Below, in pieces: positions 26,339 through 36,920 of a DNA stretch of 64,000 bases (position 1 is its first letter; each line of letters opens with the position of its first letter). The notes below the pieces were generated by a model. The model worked only from the letters and a program-made list of their open reading frames with translations. It was not told the origin of the DNA and did not search any database. Source of the DNA: Thermoflavifilum sp. (GTDB taxonomy: Bacteria; Bacteroidota; Bacteroidia; Chitinophagales; Chitinophagaceae); assembly GCA_023511875.1 (NCBI GenBank), contig JAIMAQ010000001.1:1-64000 (forward strand), read 5' to 3'. The position numbers and the translations under genes are program-made.

Positions 26339-29300
26339 ATGCCACGTATCTGGTACATACTTGTTTGTCTTTCTCTATGCATGTGCTACGGAACAAGGTT
26401 TTATGCGCAGGTTACCCCATATCAGTTTACTCGTGTGGATATGGATGCTGGATTATCGCACAACCAGGTCAATTGTTTTTGGAAAGACGACCAAGGTTTT
26501 ATGTGGATAGGGACTATGTCGGGTTTAGACCGCTATGATGGCTATCAATTTACTGTGTTTAAACACCGATCGCACGACTCTACTTCGCTTAGTGATAACT
26601 TCATTTCCGGCATATACCCTTTACCCAACGATAAATTATGGATCAATACACGGAATGGAGCGAATATTTATGATCCACGCACAGAAACTTTTTCTCGAAA
26701 TTATGTACAATACTTGCTCAGCTTGGGGCTGCCGGGAGGAACTGTAACCGAAATTGTTCGAGATCCTCAGCATCATTATTATTGGTTTTTATTTGATCCA
26801 ACATATACGCCTGGAACATATAGCTTGTATAGGTATGATCCAGTGTCTAAAACGGCAGAACCTGCCTTGACTGATCTTGTTTCAACGCCAAAAGGATTTT
26901 CGCTCAAATACATTACCGGAATTACGGTAGATGCGCGTGGCAATATTTGGGCTATTGATCAAAACGGTTGGGTGGCGGAAGTCGATTCCCATGCTTTACG
27001 CGTACGCTGGCAAACCGATGCTATTGCCCAAGCGGCAGCTCGAAAGGATGTGTATAACTTATTTGTGGATCGCAGTGGGGGAATATGGGCATACTCTACC
27101 CAGACGGCTACTGGCGTATTTTATCTTCAACCTCAAGCTCGGCAGGTCATTCATTTTAGCAAAAACAATCTGCACCATCCGCTAAACAACGATATTGTAT
27201 ATAGCCTCATTCAGGATAAAAGAGGAAACATATGGGTGGGTACAGATCATGGAGGCATCAACATCATTCACTTACCTGGCCTTGAGGTGAGCTATGTGAT
27301 GAACCAATCTGATGATAGCAAAAGCTTAAGCCAAAATAGTATATACGCCCTTTTCCGAGATTCTTCGGGCATCATTTGGATAGGGACTTATAAAAAGGGT
27401 TTTTGCTATTACAATGAAAATCTTGATCGGTTTCCGCTGTATAAACATTATTTAGCTCATCCCGCTGCTTTGGGCTATGATGATGTGAATCGGTTTGTGG
27501 AAGATGCAAAAGGCAATCTTTGGATTGGGTCGAACGGTGGAGGGTTGATATATTTTGACCGTCAACACAATCACTTTCAGCAATTTATTCATCGTCCAGG
27601 AGATCCTAATAGCCTATCCAACAATGTCATAGTGAGCTTGTGTATAGACCAGGATAAGCGGTTGTGGATTGGAACTTATTACGGGGGATTGGAATGTTTT
27701 GATGGACATCGTTTCCAACATTATCGTCACAACGATCGAGATCCATATTCTCTATCTTGCGACAAGGTGTGGGACATTCTAAAGGATCGTCGAGGTCAAC
27801 TTTGGATAGGCACGCTTGGCGGCGGCTTGCAGCGATTTGATCCCCAAACCCATCGGTTTATTTCTTACCCTTTAAGCGATACCCTTTCGCCGGCCATGAA
27901 ATATGTTCTGGTCCTCATGGAAGATCATTTAGGACGGCTGTGGATTGGTACTGCTGGTGGTGTAGACGTTATGGATCCTACCACAGGGCATATCTTGGCT
28001 CATTATGGGCACCGAGAAGGTGACGAACATTCCCTCAGCAATGATAACATCATTTCGCTATGCGAAGATGCCCGTGGCTGGATATGGATAGGCACGCGGG
28101 AAGGACTAAACCTGCTGGATCCCACAACGGGTAGGGTAAAACAGTTTTATCAACAAGATGGCCTGCCCGACAATACCATCCTGACTATCCTGGAAGACAC
28201 CCAACACCAGCTATGGATGGGCACGGCCAATGGGCTAGCTAATCTACAGATTAGCCAACATGCAGGTAAATGGCATTTTCATTTTCGCAACTTCGATGAG
28301 CTCGATGGACTTCAAGGACGAGAATTCAACGAGAAGGCTGCTTATCGACTTCGAGAGGGGTTACTGGCTTTCGGTGGCCCTAATGGTTTTAACCTGTTTG
28401 ATCCACAAAAAATTCAAGTAAATCAAGCCGTACCACCTATTGTCTTTACAAACCTGCAGGTTTTTAATCATACGGTGAAGGTGGGAGAAAAAATAAAAGG
28501 CAAGGTAATTTTAAAACAAGCCCTCACCCAAACGCAATCGCTGGTATTGCCCTATAATGCTAATGATTTTTCCATCGAATTTGCAGCTCTCGGATATTCT
28601 CCTTCTACACGCCATGCATATGCGTATCGGTTAGAAGGTTTTAACCGCGATTGGATTTATACAGATGGTAGCCAACGTAAAGCTATTTATACCAACCTCA
28701 ATCCGGGGCATTACGTCTTGCACGTCATAGCGGCCAATAATGATGGCCTATGGGATACCCATGGAGCCACACTCGACATTGTAATTCTCCCTCCTTTTTG
28801 GCGAACTCCCTGGGCTTACATGTTGTATACCCTTATCTTAATAGCTTGTCTATGGCTAGCCCGCAAGATCCTACTCGATCGGGCACGCATGCATTTTCAA
28901 TTGCAACAACAGCAGCTTGAAGCTCAGCGCATGCATGAATTAGATATGATGAAAATTCGCTTTTTCACCAACGTGAGCCATGAATTTCGTACTCCACTCA
29001 CGCTTATCCTTACTCCCATAGAGCGAATGCTTAAACAGAATTCTTCGCCCGAATGGCAAAAGCAGCTCCAACTTGTTTACCGCAATGCTCGCCGCCTGTT
29101 GTTGCTGGTGAATCAACTGTTGGATTTTCGCAAACTCGAAACTCAATCTATTCCCTTGCATCTTACCGAAGGCGATGTGGTGGCTTATGTTCGCGAATTG
29201 GCTATGTCGTTTATGGATATAGCCGACCGAAAAAATATTGCATTTACCATTGAGAGCTATATCGATTCGTTGGTCATGTCGTATGATGCCGATAAGCTAG

Positions 29301-30568
29301 AACGTATTGTGTTTAACCTATTATCGAATGCATTCAAATTCACCCCTGTAGGAGGAATGGTAATGTTACGGCTTCAGCAAAAATGTAAAACAAATGATGC
29401 GGGTGAAGATATGCCTTACCTCTTGATGAGCGTGATCGACACGGGCATAGGTATACCCGAGGAGAAACAACCTTATATTTTTGAACGTTTTTTTCAACAT
29501 GAAGCTTCTCCCGAAATTATGAATCAGGGCAGTGGCATTGGTTTGTCGATTACTCGGGAGTTTGTGCGGATGCATGGAGGTGAAATCACGGTCCAGAGTA
29601 CTCCCGGCAAGGGGTCTCAGTTTGATGTTTGGCTTCCACTAGGTCTTGTTCCTGCGACCTTGACAGCGCATGCTGAAACGCCTCATTCTCCGGTCATGCG
29701 AATGGAAATTCCTGTTATGCAACAGGCTCATCCATCGCCTCATGAAAAACCCCAGCATCGAGCGGGTAAGCCCAGCATTTTACTCATTGAAGACAACGAA
29801 GATTTTCGGTTTTATCTCAAAGACAATCTACAGCTCCATTATCGCATTATCGAAGCGGCAGATGGGCAGCGAGGTTGGGAATTGGCTCTTCAAGAGCAAC
29901 CGGCATTGATCGTGAGCGATGTGATGATGCCTGGCATGGATGGCATTGCGCTTGCGCGCAAGCTGAAGTCTGACCCACGAACGGCAGAAATACCCTTGAT
30001 ATTGCTCACCGCTCGTGCTAGTGAAGAACAGCAAATCGAAGGGCTCGATGCGGGTGCCAATGATTATTTGGTGAAACCGTTTAATTTCGAGATCCTACAA
30101 ACGCGTATTCGTAATCTGCTTCGGGAAAAGAAACGCTTGCATAAGCTGCAGCCTCCTACAGTCGATATAGCTCCTGCAGAGCCAATGGTAGACATGCCAC
30201 CCGAAGATGAACAATTCCTAAGCCGAGCCAAAAAAGTAGTTGAAGCTCATTTAGGTGATCCCGAATTCTCCGTGGCCCAGTTCAGCCAAGAACTCTACAT
30301 GAGCCGGGCGGCTCTGTATAAAAAAATTGTTGCCCTCACGGGTAAATCTCCATTAGAATTCATCCGATGGATTCGGCTAGAACGTGCCCGGCAGTTACTG
30401 GTCAATACGCAGCTTACCGTAGCCGAAGTAGCTTATGAGGTGGGGTTCAATAATCCCAAATATTTTACCCGATATTTTAAAGAAGCTTTTCGCATCTTGC
30501 CATCTGCTTATCAACAGCAAATGCGCGCACAATCTCCTTCCATCCTCGAGCGGCCGCCAAAATCGTAA
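26339..30568 (+). CDS. Hybrid two-component system regulator (HTCS) of PUL 1
   Basis: 1409-residue one-protein sensor-regulator. A signal peptide is followed by two seven-bladed propellers built of reg_prop repeats (motifs such as GNIWVGTDHGGINI) up to about residue 690, then a Y_Y_Y domain (about 745-815), one membrane helix (about 823-843), HisKA with NVSHEFRTPLT (His881), HATPase with GSGIGLSITREF, a receiver domain with phospho-acceptor Asp1194 in SDVMMPGMDG, and a C-terminal AraC HTH (about 1300-1400). In Bacteroidetes the propellers bind oligosaccharides in the periplasm and the AraC part switches on the adjacent PUL. It lies directly upstream of the GH31 gene and on the same strand. 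Confidence 0.95.
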   Translation: MPRIWYILVCLSLCMCYGTRFYAQVTPYQFTRVDMDAGLSHNQVNCFWKDDQGFMWIGTMSGLDRYDGYQFTVFKHRSHDSTSLSDNFISGIYPLPNDKLWINTRNGANIYDPRTETFSRNYVQYLLSLGLPGGTVTEIVRDPQHHYYWFLFDPTYTPGTYSLYRYDPVSKTAEPALTDLVSTPKGFSLKYITGITVDARGNIWAIDQNGWVAEVDSHALRVRWQTDAIAQAAARKDVYNLFVDRSGGIWAYSTQTATGVFYLQPQARQVIHFSKNNLHHPLNNDIVYSLIQDKRGNIWVGTDHGGINIIHLPGLEVSYVMNQSDDSKSLSQNSIYALFRDSSGIIWIGTYKKGFCYYNENLDRFPLYKHYLAHPAALGYDDVNRFVEDAKGNLWIGSNGGGLIYFDRQHNHFQQFIHRPGDPNSLSNNVIVSLCIDQDKRLWIGTYYGGLECFDGHRFQHYRHNDRDPYSLSCDKVWDILKDRRGQLWIGTLGGGLQRFDPQTHRFISYPLSDTLSPAMKYVLVLMEDHLGRLWIGTAGGVDVMDPTTGHILAHYGHREGDEHSLSNDNIISLCEDARGWIWIGTREGLNLLDPTTGRVKQFYQQDGLPDNTILTILEDTQHQLWMGTANGLANLQISQHAGKWHFHFRNFDELDGLQGREFNEKAAYRLREGLLAFGGPNGFNLFDPQKIQVNQAVPPIVFTNLQVFNHTVKVGEKIKGKVILKQALTQTQSLVLPYNANDFSIEFAALGYSPSTRHAYAYRLEGFNRDWIYTDGSQRKAIYTNLNPGHYVLHVIAANNDGLWDTHGATLDIVILPPFWRTPWAYMLYTLILIACLWLARKILLDRARMHFQLQQQQLEAQRMHELDMMKIRFFTNVSHEFRTPLTLILTPIERMLKQNSSPEWQKQLQLVYRNARRLLLLVNQLLDFRKLETQSIPLHLTEGDVVAYVRELAMSFMDIADRKNIAFTIESYIDSLVMSYDADKLERIVFNLLSNAFKFTPVGGMVMLRLQQKCKTNDAGEDMPYLLMSVIDTGIGIPEEKQPYIFERFFQHEASPEIMNQGSGIGLSITREFVRMHGGEITVQSTPGKGSQFDVWLPLGLVPATLTAHAETPHSPVMRMEIPVMQQAHPSPHEKPQHRAGKPSILLIEDNEDFRFYLKDNLQLHYRIIEAADGQRGWELALQEQPALIVSDVMMPGMDGIALARKLKSDPRTAEIPLILLTARASEEQQIEGLDAGANDYLVKPFNFEILQTRIRNLLREKKRLHKLQPPTVDIAPAEPMVDMPPEDEQFLSRAKKVVEAHLGDPEFSVAQFSQELYMSRAALYKKIVALTGKSPLEFIRWIRLERARQLLVNTQLTVAEVAYEVGFNNPKYFTRYFKEAFRILPSAYQQQMRAQSPSILERPPKS

Positions 30569-30648
30569 ACAAATGATGCCGTGATTATAGACAAACGATA
30601 CCCTTAGAGGCAACATTTTATACCTCAATCATAGTCAATCTATGCCCC

Positions 30649-30676
30649 TTTGGTCATCTGTATGTATCTACATTTG
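30649..30676 (+). promoter_or_regulatory. Promoter of the PUL 1 structural operon
   Basis: TTTG at 30649-30652 and TACATTTG at 30669-30676 (exact TAnnTTTG) lie upstream of the GH31 ATG at 30700. The gap is 16 bases, slightly short. A six-bp inverted repeat (TTTGGG/CCCAAA, 30673-30688) follows the -7 element. Confidence 0.45.
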
Positions 30677-30699
30677 GGCCTACCCAAACCCATTACCAG

Positions 30700-33594
30700 A
30701 TGCACAGACAGGTAGGCAGCTTTTTCGTATGGATAAGTATGGCCATATTGGCGGGCGTTGATTGTCTTGCACAGCCGATGACCAAGCCAATGGCGTTTTC
30801 TTATGAGGCAAAAGGTGCACAACTACAAATTTATTATCCCTCCGATGCTCCTCTCCCCATCAGGCGTATCAAGCTGGAGGCCATCAGTGATAACATCGTA
30901 CATGTTCAGGTTTCTCCTGAAGATACTTTTTATGCCGATCCGCAACTGATGGTCGTTGCTCGGCCCGACACTCAGCTACGGCCGCAACTTACCCGCAATC
31001 AAGTTCAACTATTATGGCGTTTAGATTCCCTGCTTGTAGAGGTAGATTTAGTAACGGGTACATTACGGTTTTTTGATGCTCATCAACGTTTACTATTGGC
31101 AGAAAAGCCCGTAGAAGGGCGAGAGTTTACTCCAACAACAGTCGGTGGCGAGTCGGCCTGGCATATTCGCCAGGTATTTATTGATACTGCGCATGATGCT
31201 TTATTTGGTTTAGGAGAAAACCAGCTGGGATTAACGAATCTCAAGGGGCAGATCATCGAACTTGCCCAACACAACACAGAAGCCTTTGTGCCTTTTTTAG
31301 TATCGACACGCGGCTTTGGCATCTTGTGGAACAATAACAGCATTACTCATTTTGGTGATCCACAAGGTTATCAAGAGCTTGGTGAGCTAAAACTGCTAAG
31401 TGCACAAGGATTACCAGGTGCTCTCACAGCCACCTATGTAAAGGATACGGTTTTAGATAATGATCCCATTATACGTCAAGAAAACCAAATTGCTTATGAT
31501 TTCCTGCCAGATCTGGAGCACTTGCCTGAGGGTTTCAGGTTGAGCAATCGTGCCGAAGTGAGTTGGACGGGTTCGTTGGTTTCACCTTATAGTGGAGAGC
31601 ATCGTTTTTTGTTCACTGCGGGGGGATATTTGAAAGTATGGATCGATGGTAAGCTAGTACTTGATCGGTGGCGCCAATGCTGGAATCCCGCCAGCACCTT
31701 GATATCTTTTCCTATGCAAGCGGGCAAACCTGTTGCCTTTCGGATGCAATGGCGGCCAGATGGTGATGAGTCGTTTATTTCGGTAAAATGGCACAAGCCT
31801 CTATCCCAGGCCGATTCTCAACAGATCAGCTTCTCTTCAGAGGTAGGGCATGCAATAGATTATTATTTGGTGTATGGAACGCGCTTGGATAGTGTGATTG
31901 CTGGCTATCGCTTACTCACGGGCAAAGCACCCATTTTCCCAAAATGGGCTTACGGTTTCTGGCAAAGCCGAGAACATTATGCTTCTCAGCGCGAGATTCT
32001 CGATATAGTGGCTCGATTTCGCCAGCTACATGTGCCCCTCGACAATATTGTACAAGATTGGTTTTACTGGAAAAAAGATCAATGGGGTAGTCAACAGTTT
32101 GATTCCCAACGTTATCCAGATCCTCAAGGCATGATAGATAGCCTTCACCAGCAATACCATACGCACTTTATGATTTCTGTTTGGCCAAAGTTTTACGAAA
32201 CGGCCAATACATTCCCGCAGTTTTGGAACAAAGGTTGGCTATATCGGCAAAATATATGGGATAGGCAAAAAGATTGGGTGGGATATGTGTCTACCTTTTA
32301 CGATGCATTTAATCCAAAAGCCCGTCGAGCTTTTTGGGACTTGGTGAATCGAAGACTGTTTAGTTTGGGTATAGATGCTTGGTGGCTCGATGCTTCAGAG
32401 CCCGATATCTTGTCGAACGCTACTTTAAGAAAGCGCAAAAGCCTGATGAATCCCACAGCTGTGGGTCCAGGCGCTGCCGTGTTTAATGCTTATCCTTTGG
32501 TTAATGATGCGGCTTTTTATGAGGGGCAACGACAGGTAGATCCCCATAGGCGAGTATTTATCCTTACACGCTCGGCCTGGGGCGGAAGTCAGCGCTATGC
32601 AGCGGCCACCTGGAGTGGTGATATTGGTGCCACTTGGCAAGATATGCGCAACCAGATTGCCGCGGGTATGAATTTCTCTCTTTCAGGAATCCCGTATTGG
32701 ACAATGGATATTGGTGGCTTTGCCACAGAATCACGTTATCAACATCCTGACGAGGCTGCGAGGAAAGAATGGCAAGAGCTCATGGTACGTTGGTACCAGT
32801 TTGGTGCTTTTAGTCCACTCTTTCGCGCTCATGGTCAAGCACCATTTCGAGAAATCTTTGAAGTGGCTGAGCCAGGTACGGAGCCATACAACGCCATCTT
32901 GTATTACGATAAGCTGAGATATCGCCTTTTGCCCTATGTGTACTCTCTGGCTGGAGACGTGTATTTCCACGACTATACCCTCATGCGGGCTTTGTGTATG
33001 GATTTTCCGGATGATCCACAAAGCCTTCAAGTCAAAGACGAATACCTGTTTGGACCGGCTATGCTGGTGTGCCCCGTGTTAAACTATCGGGTGACGACCA
33101 GACAGGTATATCTTCCCGCAGGAACGGGGTGGTATGATGTATATCAGGGCAATTTTTATGCTGGCGGACAAACCAGGCAAGTAGCGGCTCCATTAGACCG
33201 AATGCCAGTTTTTGTGCGAGCTGGTGCCCTTGTGCCTTTGGGCCCAGATCTCGAATATGTTAATCAGAAGCCTGCAGATACCCTCACCTGGTATGTATAT
33301 ACAGGTGCCGATGGCCAATTTGATTTGTATGAAGATGACGGGGTAAGTTATGCGTATGAAAAAGGCCAATACAGCCGTATTCCATTGCGATACCGAGAAC
33401 GCGATCACGTGCTAACGATTTGGCAAAGAGAAGGTTCATTTCCTGGAATGCTGCAGGAAAGGGTTTTTCGGATTCGCTGGGTAAGCCCAGGTCATCCCGT
33501 GCCTCTTACTGAGGTTCCACTTCCAGATGACCAATACGTTCGATACACTGGACAGGAAATACAGTTAAAACCACCTCAATCTTTTACGCCATAA
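30700..33594 (+). CDS. GH31 alpha-xylosidase/alpha-glucosidase with PA14 insert
   Basis: 964-residue exported GH31 enzyme (signal peptide, cleavage after CLAQ near residue 25). An N-terminal beta-sandwich is interrupted by a PA14-type domain at about 270-385 (YSGEHRFLFTAGGYLKVWID). The catalytic barrel has WWLDASEPD with nucleophile Asp564 and ATWSGDIGATW with acid/base Asp641. Distal beta domains and DUF5110-like DLYEDDGVSY follow. The PA14 insertion and WxDxxEPD motif match Bacteroides alpha-xylosidases that trim xyloglucan oligosaccharides, so alpha-xylosidase is favoured over alpha-glucosidase. First gene of PUL 1 after the regulator. Confidence 0.92.
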   Translation: MHRQVGSFFVWISMAILAGVDCLAQPMTKPMAFSYEAKGAQLQIYYPSDAPLPIRRIKLEAISDNIVHVQVSPEDTFYADPQLMVVARPDTQLRPQLTRNQVQLLWRLDSLLVEVDLVTGTLRFFDAHQRLLLAEKPVEGREFTPTTVGGESAWHIRQVFIDTAHDALFGLGENQLGLTNLKGQIIELAQHNTEAFVPFLVSTRGFGILWNNNSITHFGDPQGYQELGELKLLSAQGLPGALTATYVKDTVLDNDPIIRQENQIAYDFLPDLEHLPEGFRLSNRAEVSWTGSLVSPYSGEHRFLFTAGGYLKVWIDGKLVLDRWRQCWNPASTLISFPMQAGKPVAFRMQWRPDGDESFISVKWHKPLSQADSQQISFSSEVGHAIDYYLVYGTRLDSVIAGYRLLTGKAPIFPKWAYGFWQSREHYASQREILDIVARFRQLHVPLDNIVQDWFYWKKDQWGSQQFDSQRYPDPQGMIDSLHQQYHTHFMISVWPKFYETANTFPQFWNKGWLYRQNIWDRQKDWVGYVSTFYDAFNPKARRAFWDLVNRRLFSLGIDAWWLDASEPDILSNATLRKRKSLMNPTAVGPGAAVFNAYPLVNDAAFYEGQRQVDPHRRVFILTRSAWGGSQRYAAATWSGDIGATWQDMRNQIAAGMNFSLSGIPYWTMDIGGFATESRYQHPDEAARKEWQELMVRWYQFGAFSPLFRAHGQAPFREIFEVAEPGTEPYNAILYYDKLRYRLLPYVYSLAGDVYFHDYTLMRALCMDFPDDPQSLQVKDEYLFGPAMLVCPVLNYRVTTRQVYLPAGTGWYDVYQGNFYAGGQTRQVAAPLDRMPVFVRAGALVPLGPDLEYVNQKPADTLTWYVYTGADGQFDLYEDDGVSYAYEKGQYSRIPLRYRERDHVLTIWQREGSFPGMLQERVFRIRWVSPGHPVPLTEVPLPDDQYVRYTGQEIQLKPPQSFTP

Positions 33595-33631
33595 CCATTT
33601 CAATCATTTTTCATCTTTAAAACACCTTGTT

Positions 33632-36600
33632 ATGCCACACCAGATGTACACAAATCAGCAGCTTTCACCACTTCCTCAGTTGAACAACAGGAAGCTGGCC
33701 TGGCCTGCATGGGTGAGAAAACTTTGCCCATGTAAAACTTTACTGTTAAGCACATTTTGGGTGGGATTAGCGCTCTTGTGGATATTGGCTTTGCCTGTTG
33801 CAGCGCAACAAGTTACCCACCAGTTTAGTGGTCAAGTACGCGATGCAGAGACCGGAGAACCGTTGGCCGGCGTTACCATTCGGGTGAAAGGAACCGTAGT
33901 GGGGACGATCAGCGACGCTCAAGGTCAATTTGTATTGCGTGCCGACCCGGGCGACACCTTGCTGTTTACCTTTTTGGGATACAGCCCTCGGCAATTAGTT
34001 GTAGGTCAACAAAACAACCTTATCGTTCGGCTCAGCAAGAGTTATAGCCAATTGGATCAGGTGGTAGTAGTGGGTTATGGACAGATGAAAAAAAGTGATT
34101 TGAGTAGTTCTCAAGTGACCGTAAGCAGCGAGGAAATCCAGCGTACCATCAACACCACATTCGACCAAGCGTTGCAGGGCAGAGCAGCCGGGGTATATGT
34201 ATCTTCACCTAGCGGGCAACCCGGTGCAGCACCTTCGGTCATCATTCGTGGGTTGGCCACACTCACACAAAATGCTCAGCCTCTCTATGTGATCGATGGA
34301 GTACAAATTCGTCCCAGCAATCCAGCCGATGACCCGTATAACCATCCTACGGGTTTCTCGAATATTCTTTCCACTATCAACCCCGACGATATTGAATCGA
34401 TCAATGTCCTGGAAGGGCCTTCGGCTACGGCTATCTACGGGGCTGCTGGTGGAAATGGGGTAGTGATCATTACTACTAAATCGGGTAAGGCTGGCCAGTC
34501 AAAGATTTCCGTGAGTACTTTGTTTACCGTTCAAGATAAACCCAGGCATATTCCGGTGATGACATTGCCGCAATATGCCAGCTTTCGGAATGCTATGGAT
34601 AGTGCTGGAGGATTGCCCACTCAGCCTGAATTTTATGATCCCTCCATTTTAGGGCCCGGTACCGATTGGCAGGATGCTTTGTATAGGCGAACCTTATTGC
34701 AACAACATCAGTTTTCCATTAGTGGGGGTAACGAGCGCACCACTCACTACCTTTCTGGTGAATATTTTAGTCAGCAAGGTATTGCACCAGGTTCTGGTTT
34801 CACCCGATACACCTTGCGACTGAACCTCGACAACCAAACCACAAAATGGCTCAAAGTGGGTACCCATACGAATATAGCCTACACCAAAGAACGAGTCAAT
34901 ACGACCAATGGCGGAATCATTATGCTAGCCTTGCAACAAAATCCAAGTGTACCCGTAAAAAACCCCGACGGTAGCTGGGGTGGCCCTACCAGTACCCAAT
35001 TTCAATTTACCAACCCCGTGATGCTGGCTAGTATTTATAACGACTACAACAAAAGAGCAGCCATTATTGGCGGGGTGTATGCCGATCTGAACCTGTTCAA
35101 AGGGTTGACTTTTCACAACGAATTCAACACCAGTATCGAATATTACAATTATTATTCTTTCCATCCTAGCTATCAAGCGGGTGGGTTTATTGTTACCCAA
35201 GACAATGCCACATCTACCCGCATGGCATCCAACAATTATTGGTGGGGGGTAAACAATCGCTTGCAATATCATACCACATTGGGCAAGCACGATATCACCC
35301 TCATGGCTGCACATGAAGCCCAAAGCTGGACCTATGAGTCGCTTTCTGGTTCTCGTAAAAAATTCCTCACCAATGATGTCCAGGAGCTATCTGCAGGCGA
35401 TGCTAGCAACTTGTCTAACATAAGCAATAACAGTAGCAAGGCATCAGGAGCTCAGGAATCGTTTTTTGGTAGAATTAATTATGTGTACAATGATAAATAC
35501 ATCTTACAAGCCACTTATCGTGCCGATGGCAATTCCAACTTTGGGCCTAACTATCGATGGGGCTATTTCCCCTCGGTATCTGTTGCCTGGCGTATTTCGA
35601 AAGAGCATTTCATGCAATCGTTACGCGCCATCAACGATCTCAAGCTTCGGCTAGAATGGGGTGAATCGGGCAATGCAGGTGGAGGGGGTGTCTATGCTGC
35701 CTTGCAAGCTGTGCCCACGCCCTGGGGTAATGGATTTCTATTGGTGAAATTCCCGAATCCTAACCTAAAATGGGAAACCGATAAAACTTTAAATGCTGGC
35801 TTCGACTTGCATATGTTTAATAGCCGGTTAGAAGTAATAGCCGATGCATACATCAAGAAGAGCACCAATTTGATTACCGTTAATACCTATCCTTTCACCC
35901 TGGGCGGAGACATCAGCTATTCACCCGGATATATCCAATGGCCTACGGTCAATGCCGGTAGCATGGAAAACAAGGGTATTGACGTTACGGTAAACTCGGT
36001 GAATATAGATCACCGCAATTTTAGCTGGCATTCTGGAGTAACCTTTTCTTTAGATCGAAACAAAATCACTTCGCTGCTCAATACCATCAATCCTGTATGG
36101 GCAGCTACTCAGGTAGAATTTGTTTCAAAAGTAGGGCAACCAGCCAGCATGATTACAGGATACATTGCCGAAGGCTTGTTTCAGGATGCTAAAGATATTG
36201 CCACGCATGCCATTCAAACATCTAATCGCCAACTTACAATCAATCCTGCTACGGGCAGCTGGCCTGGCGATATCAAATTTAAGGATATCAATGGCGATGG
36301 ATATATTGACCAGAACGATCGGGTGATTATTGGCAACCCTTGGCCGAAATTCACTTTTGGTTTCAACAACAGCTTTTCGTATAAAAATTTCAACCTCAAT
36401 ATTTTCATGCAGGGATCAGTGGGCAACGATATCCTGGATTACCCACGTTATCTGCTTAGTATTCCTGGCAATAGTGGCGTATACGGAAATTACTTAGCAG
36501 AGGTAGCCAATTTTGCCCGCCCGAGTAGCTATAGCGCTGCCGATAGCAGCTCGGTGTATTTGCTCAATCCTGGATACAACATTCCGCGAGTAGCACCTGG

Positions 36601-36895
36601 CGATCCCAATGGGAATAATCGCATGAGCAATTGGTTTGTAGAAAATGGTTCTTATCTACGGGTGAAAAATGTAACGCTATCGTACAACTTCCCCCAAAAA
36701 TGGATCTCACATCTCTTTATGACAGGACTGCGGGCTGCTGTGAGTGTACAAAACCTTCTCACCATAACCAGTTATAAAGGATACGATCCAGAAGTTGGAA
36801 TGGTCAATTATGGCGGTACCCTCATGGTAGGCGTAGACACGGGTCGGTACCCCTCTGTGCGCATGTATTCTGTGAGCCTGACGGCCGATTTTTAA
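33632..36895 (+). CDS. SusC/RagA-type TonB-dependent transporter (PUL 1)
   Basis: 1087-residue outer-membrane transporter that imports oligosaccharides with its SusD lid. The signal region is long: about 35 polar residues precede the hydrophobic stretch 36-57, and cleavage is expected after PVAAQ near residue 59; no better Met exists downstream. A carboxypeptidase-like CNA-B domain (about 65-140) leads to the plug with DQVVVVGYG and YVIDGVQIRP. The rest is the 22-strand barrel, ending VSLTADF. There is no STN domain, which fits control by the HTCS and not by a FecI/FecR pair. Confidence 0.95.
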   Translation: MPHQMYTNQQLSPLPQLNNRKLAWPAWVRKLCPCKTLLLSTFWVGLALLWILALPVAAQQVTHQFSGQVRDAETGEPLAGVTIRVKGTVVGTISDAQGQFVLRADPGDTLLFTFLGYSPRQLVVGQQNNLIVRLSKSYSQLDQVVVVGYGQMKKSDLSSSQVTVSSEEIQRTINTTFDQALQGRAAGVYVSSPSGQPGAAPSVIIRGLATLTQNAQPLYVIDGVQIRPSNPADDPYNHPTGFSNILSTINPDDIESINVLEGPSATAIYGAAGGNGVVIITTKSGKAGQSKISVSTLFTVQDKPRHIPVMTLPQYASFRNAMDSAGGLPTQPEFYDPSILGPGTDWQDALYRRTLLQQHQFSISGGNERTTHYLSGEYFSQQGIAPGSGFTRYTLRLNLDNQTTKWLKVGTHTNIAYTKERVNTTNGGIIMLALQQNPSVPVKNPDGSWGGPTSTQFQFTNPVMLASIYNDYNKRAAIIGGVYADLNLFKGLTFHNEFNTSIEYYNYYSFHPSYQAGGFIVTQDNATSTRMASNNYWWGVNNRLQYHTTLGKHDITLMAAHEAQSWTYESLSGSRKKFLTNDVQELSAGDASNLSNISNNSSKASGAQESFFGRINYVYNDKYILQATYRADGNSNFGPNYRWGYFPSVSVAWRISKEHFMQSLRAINDLKLRLEWGESGNAGGGGVYAALQAVPTPWGNGFLLVKFPNPNLKWETDKTLNAGFDLHMFNSRLEVIADAYIKKSTNLITVNTYPFTLGGDISYSPGYIQWPTVNAGSMENKGIDVTVNSVNIDHRNFSWHSGVTFSLDRNKITSLLNTINPVWAATQVEFVSKVGQPASMITGYIAEGLFQDAKDIATHAIQTSNRQLTINPATGSWPGDIKFKDINGDGYIDQNDRVIIGNPWPKFTFGFNNSFSYKNFNLNIFMQGSVGNDILDYPRYLLSIPGNSGVYGNYLAEVANFARPSSYSAADSSSVYLLNPGYNIPRVAPGDPNGNNRMSNWFVENGSYLRVKNVTLSYNFPQKWISHLFMTGLRAAVSVQNLLTITSYKGYDPEVGMVNYGGTLMVGVDTGRYPSVRMYSVSLTADF

Positions 36896-36920
36896 TGGTT
36901 TCATCTAAAAACAGCACATC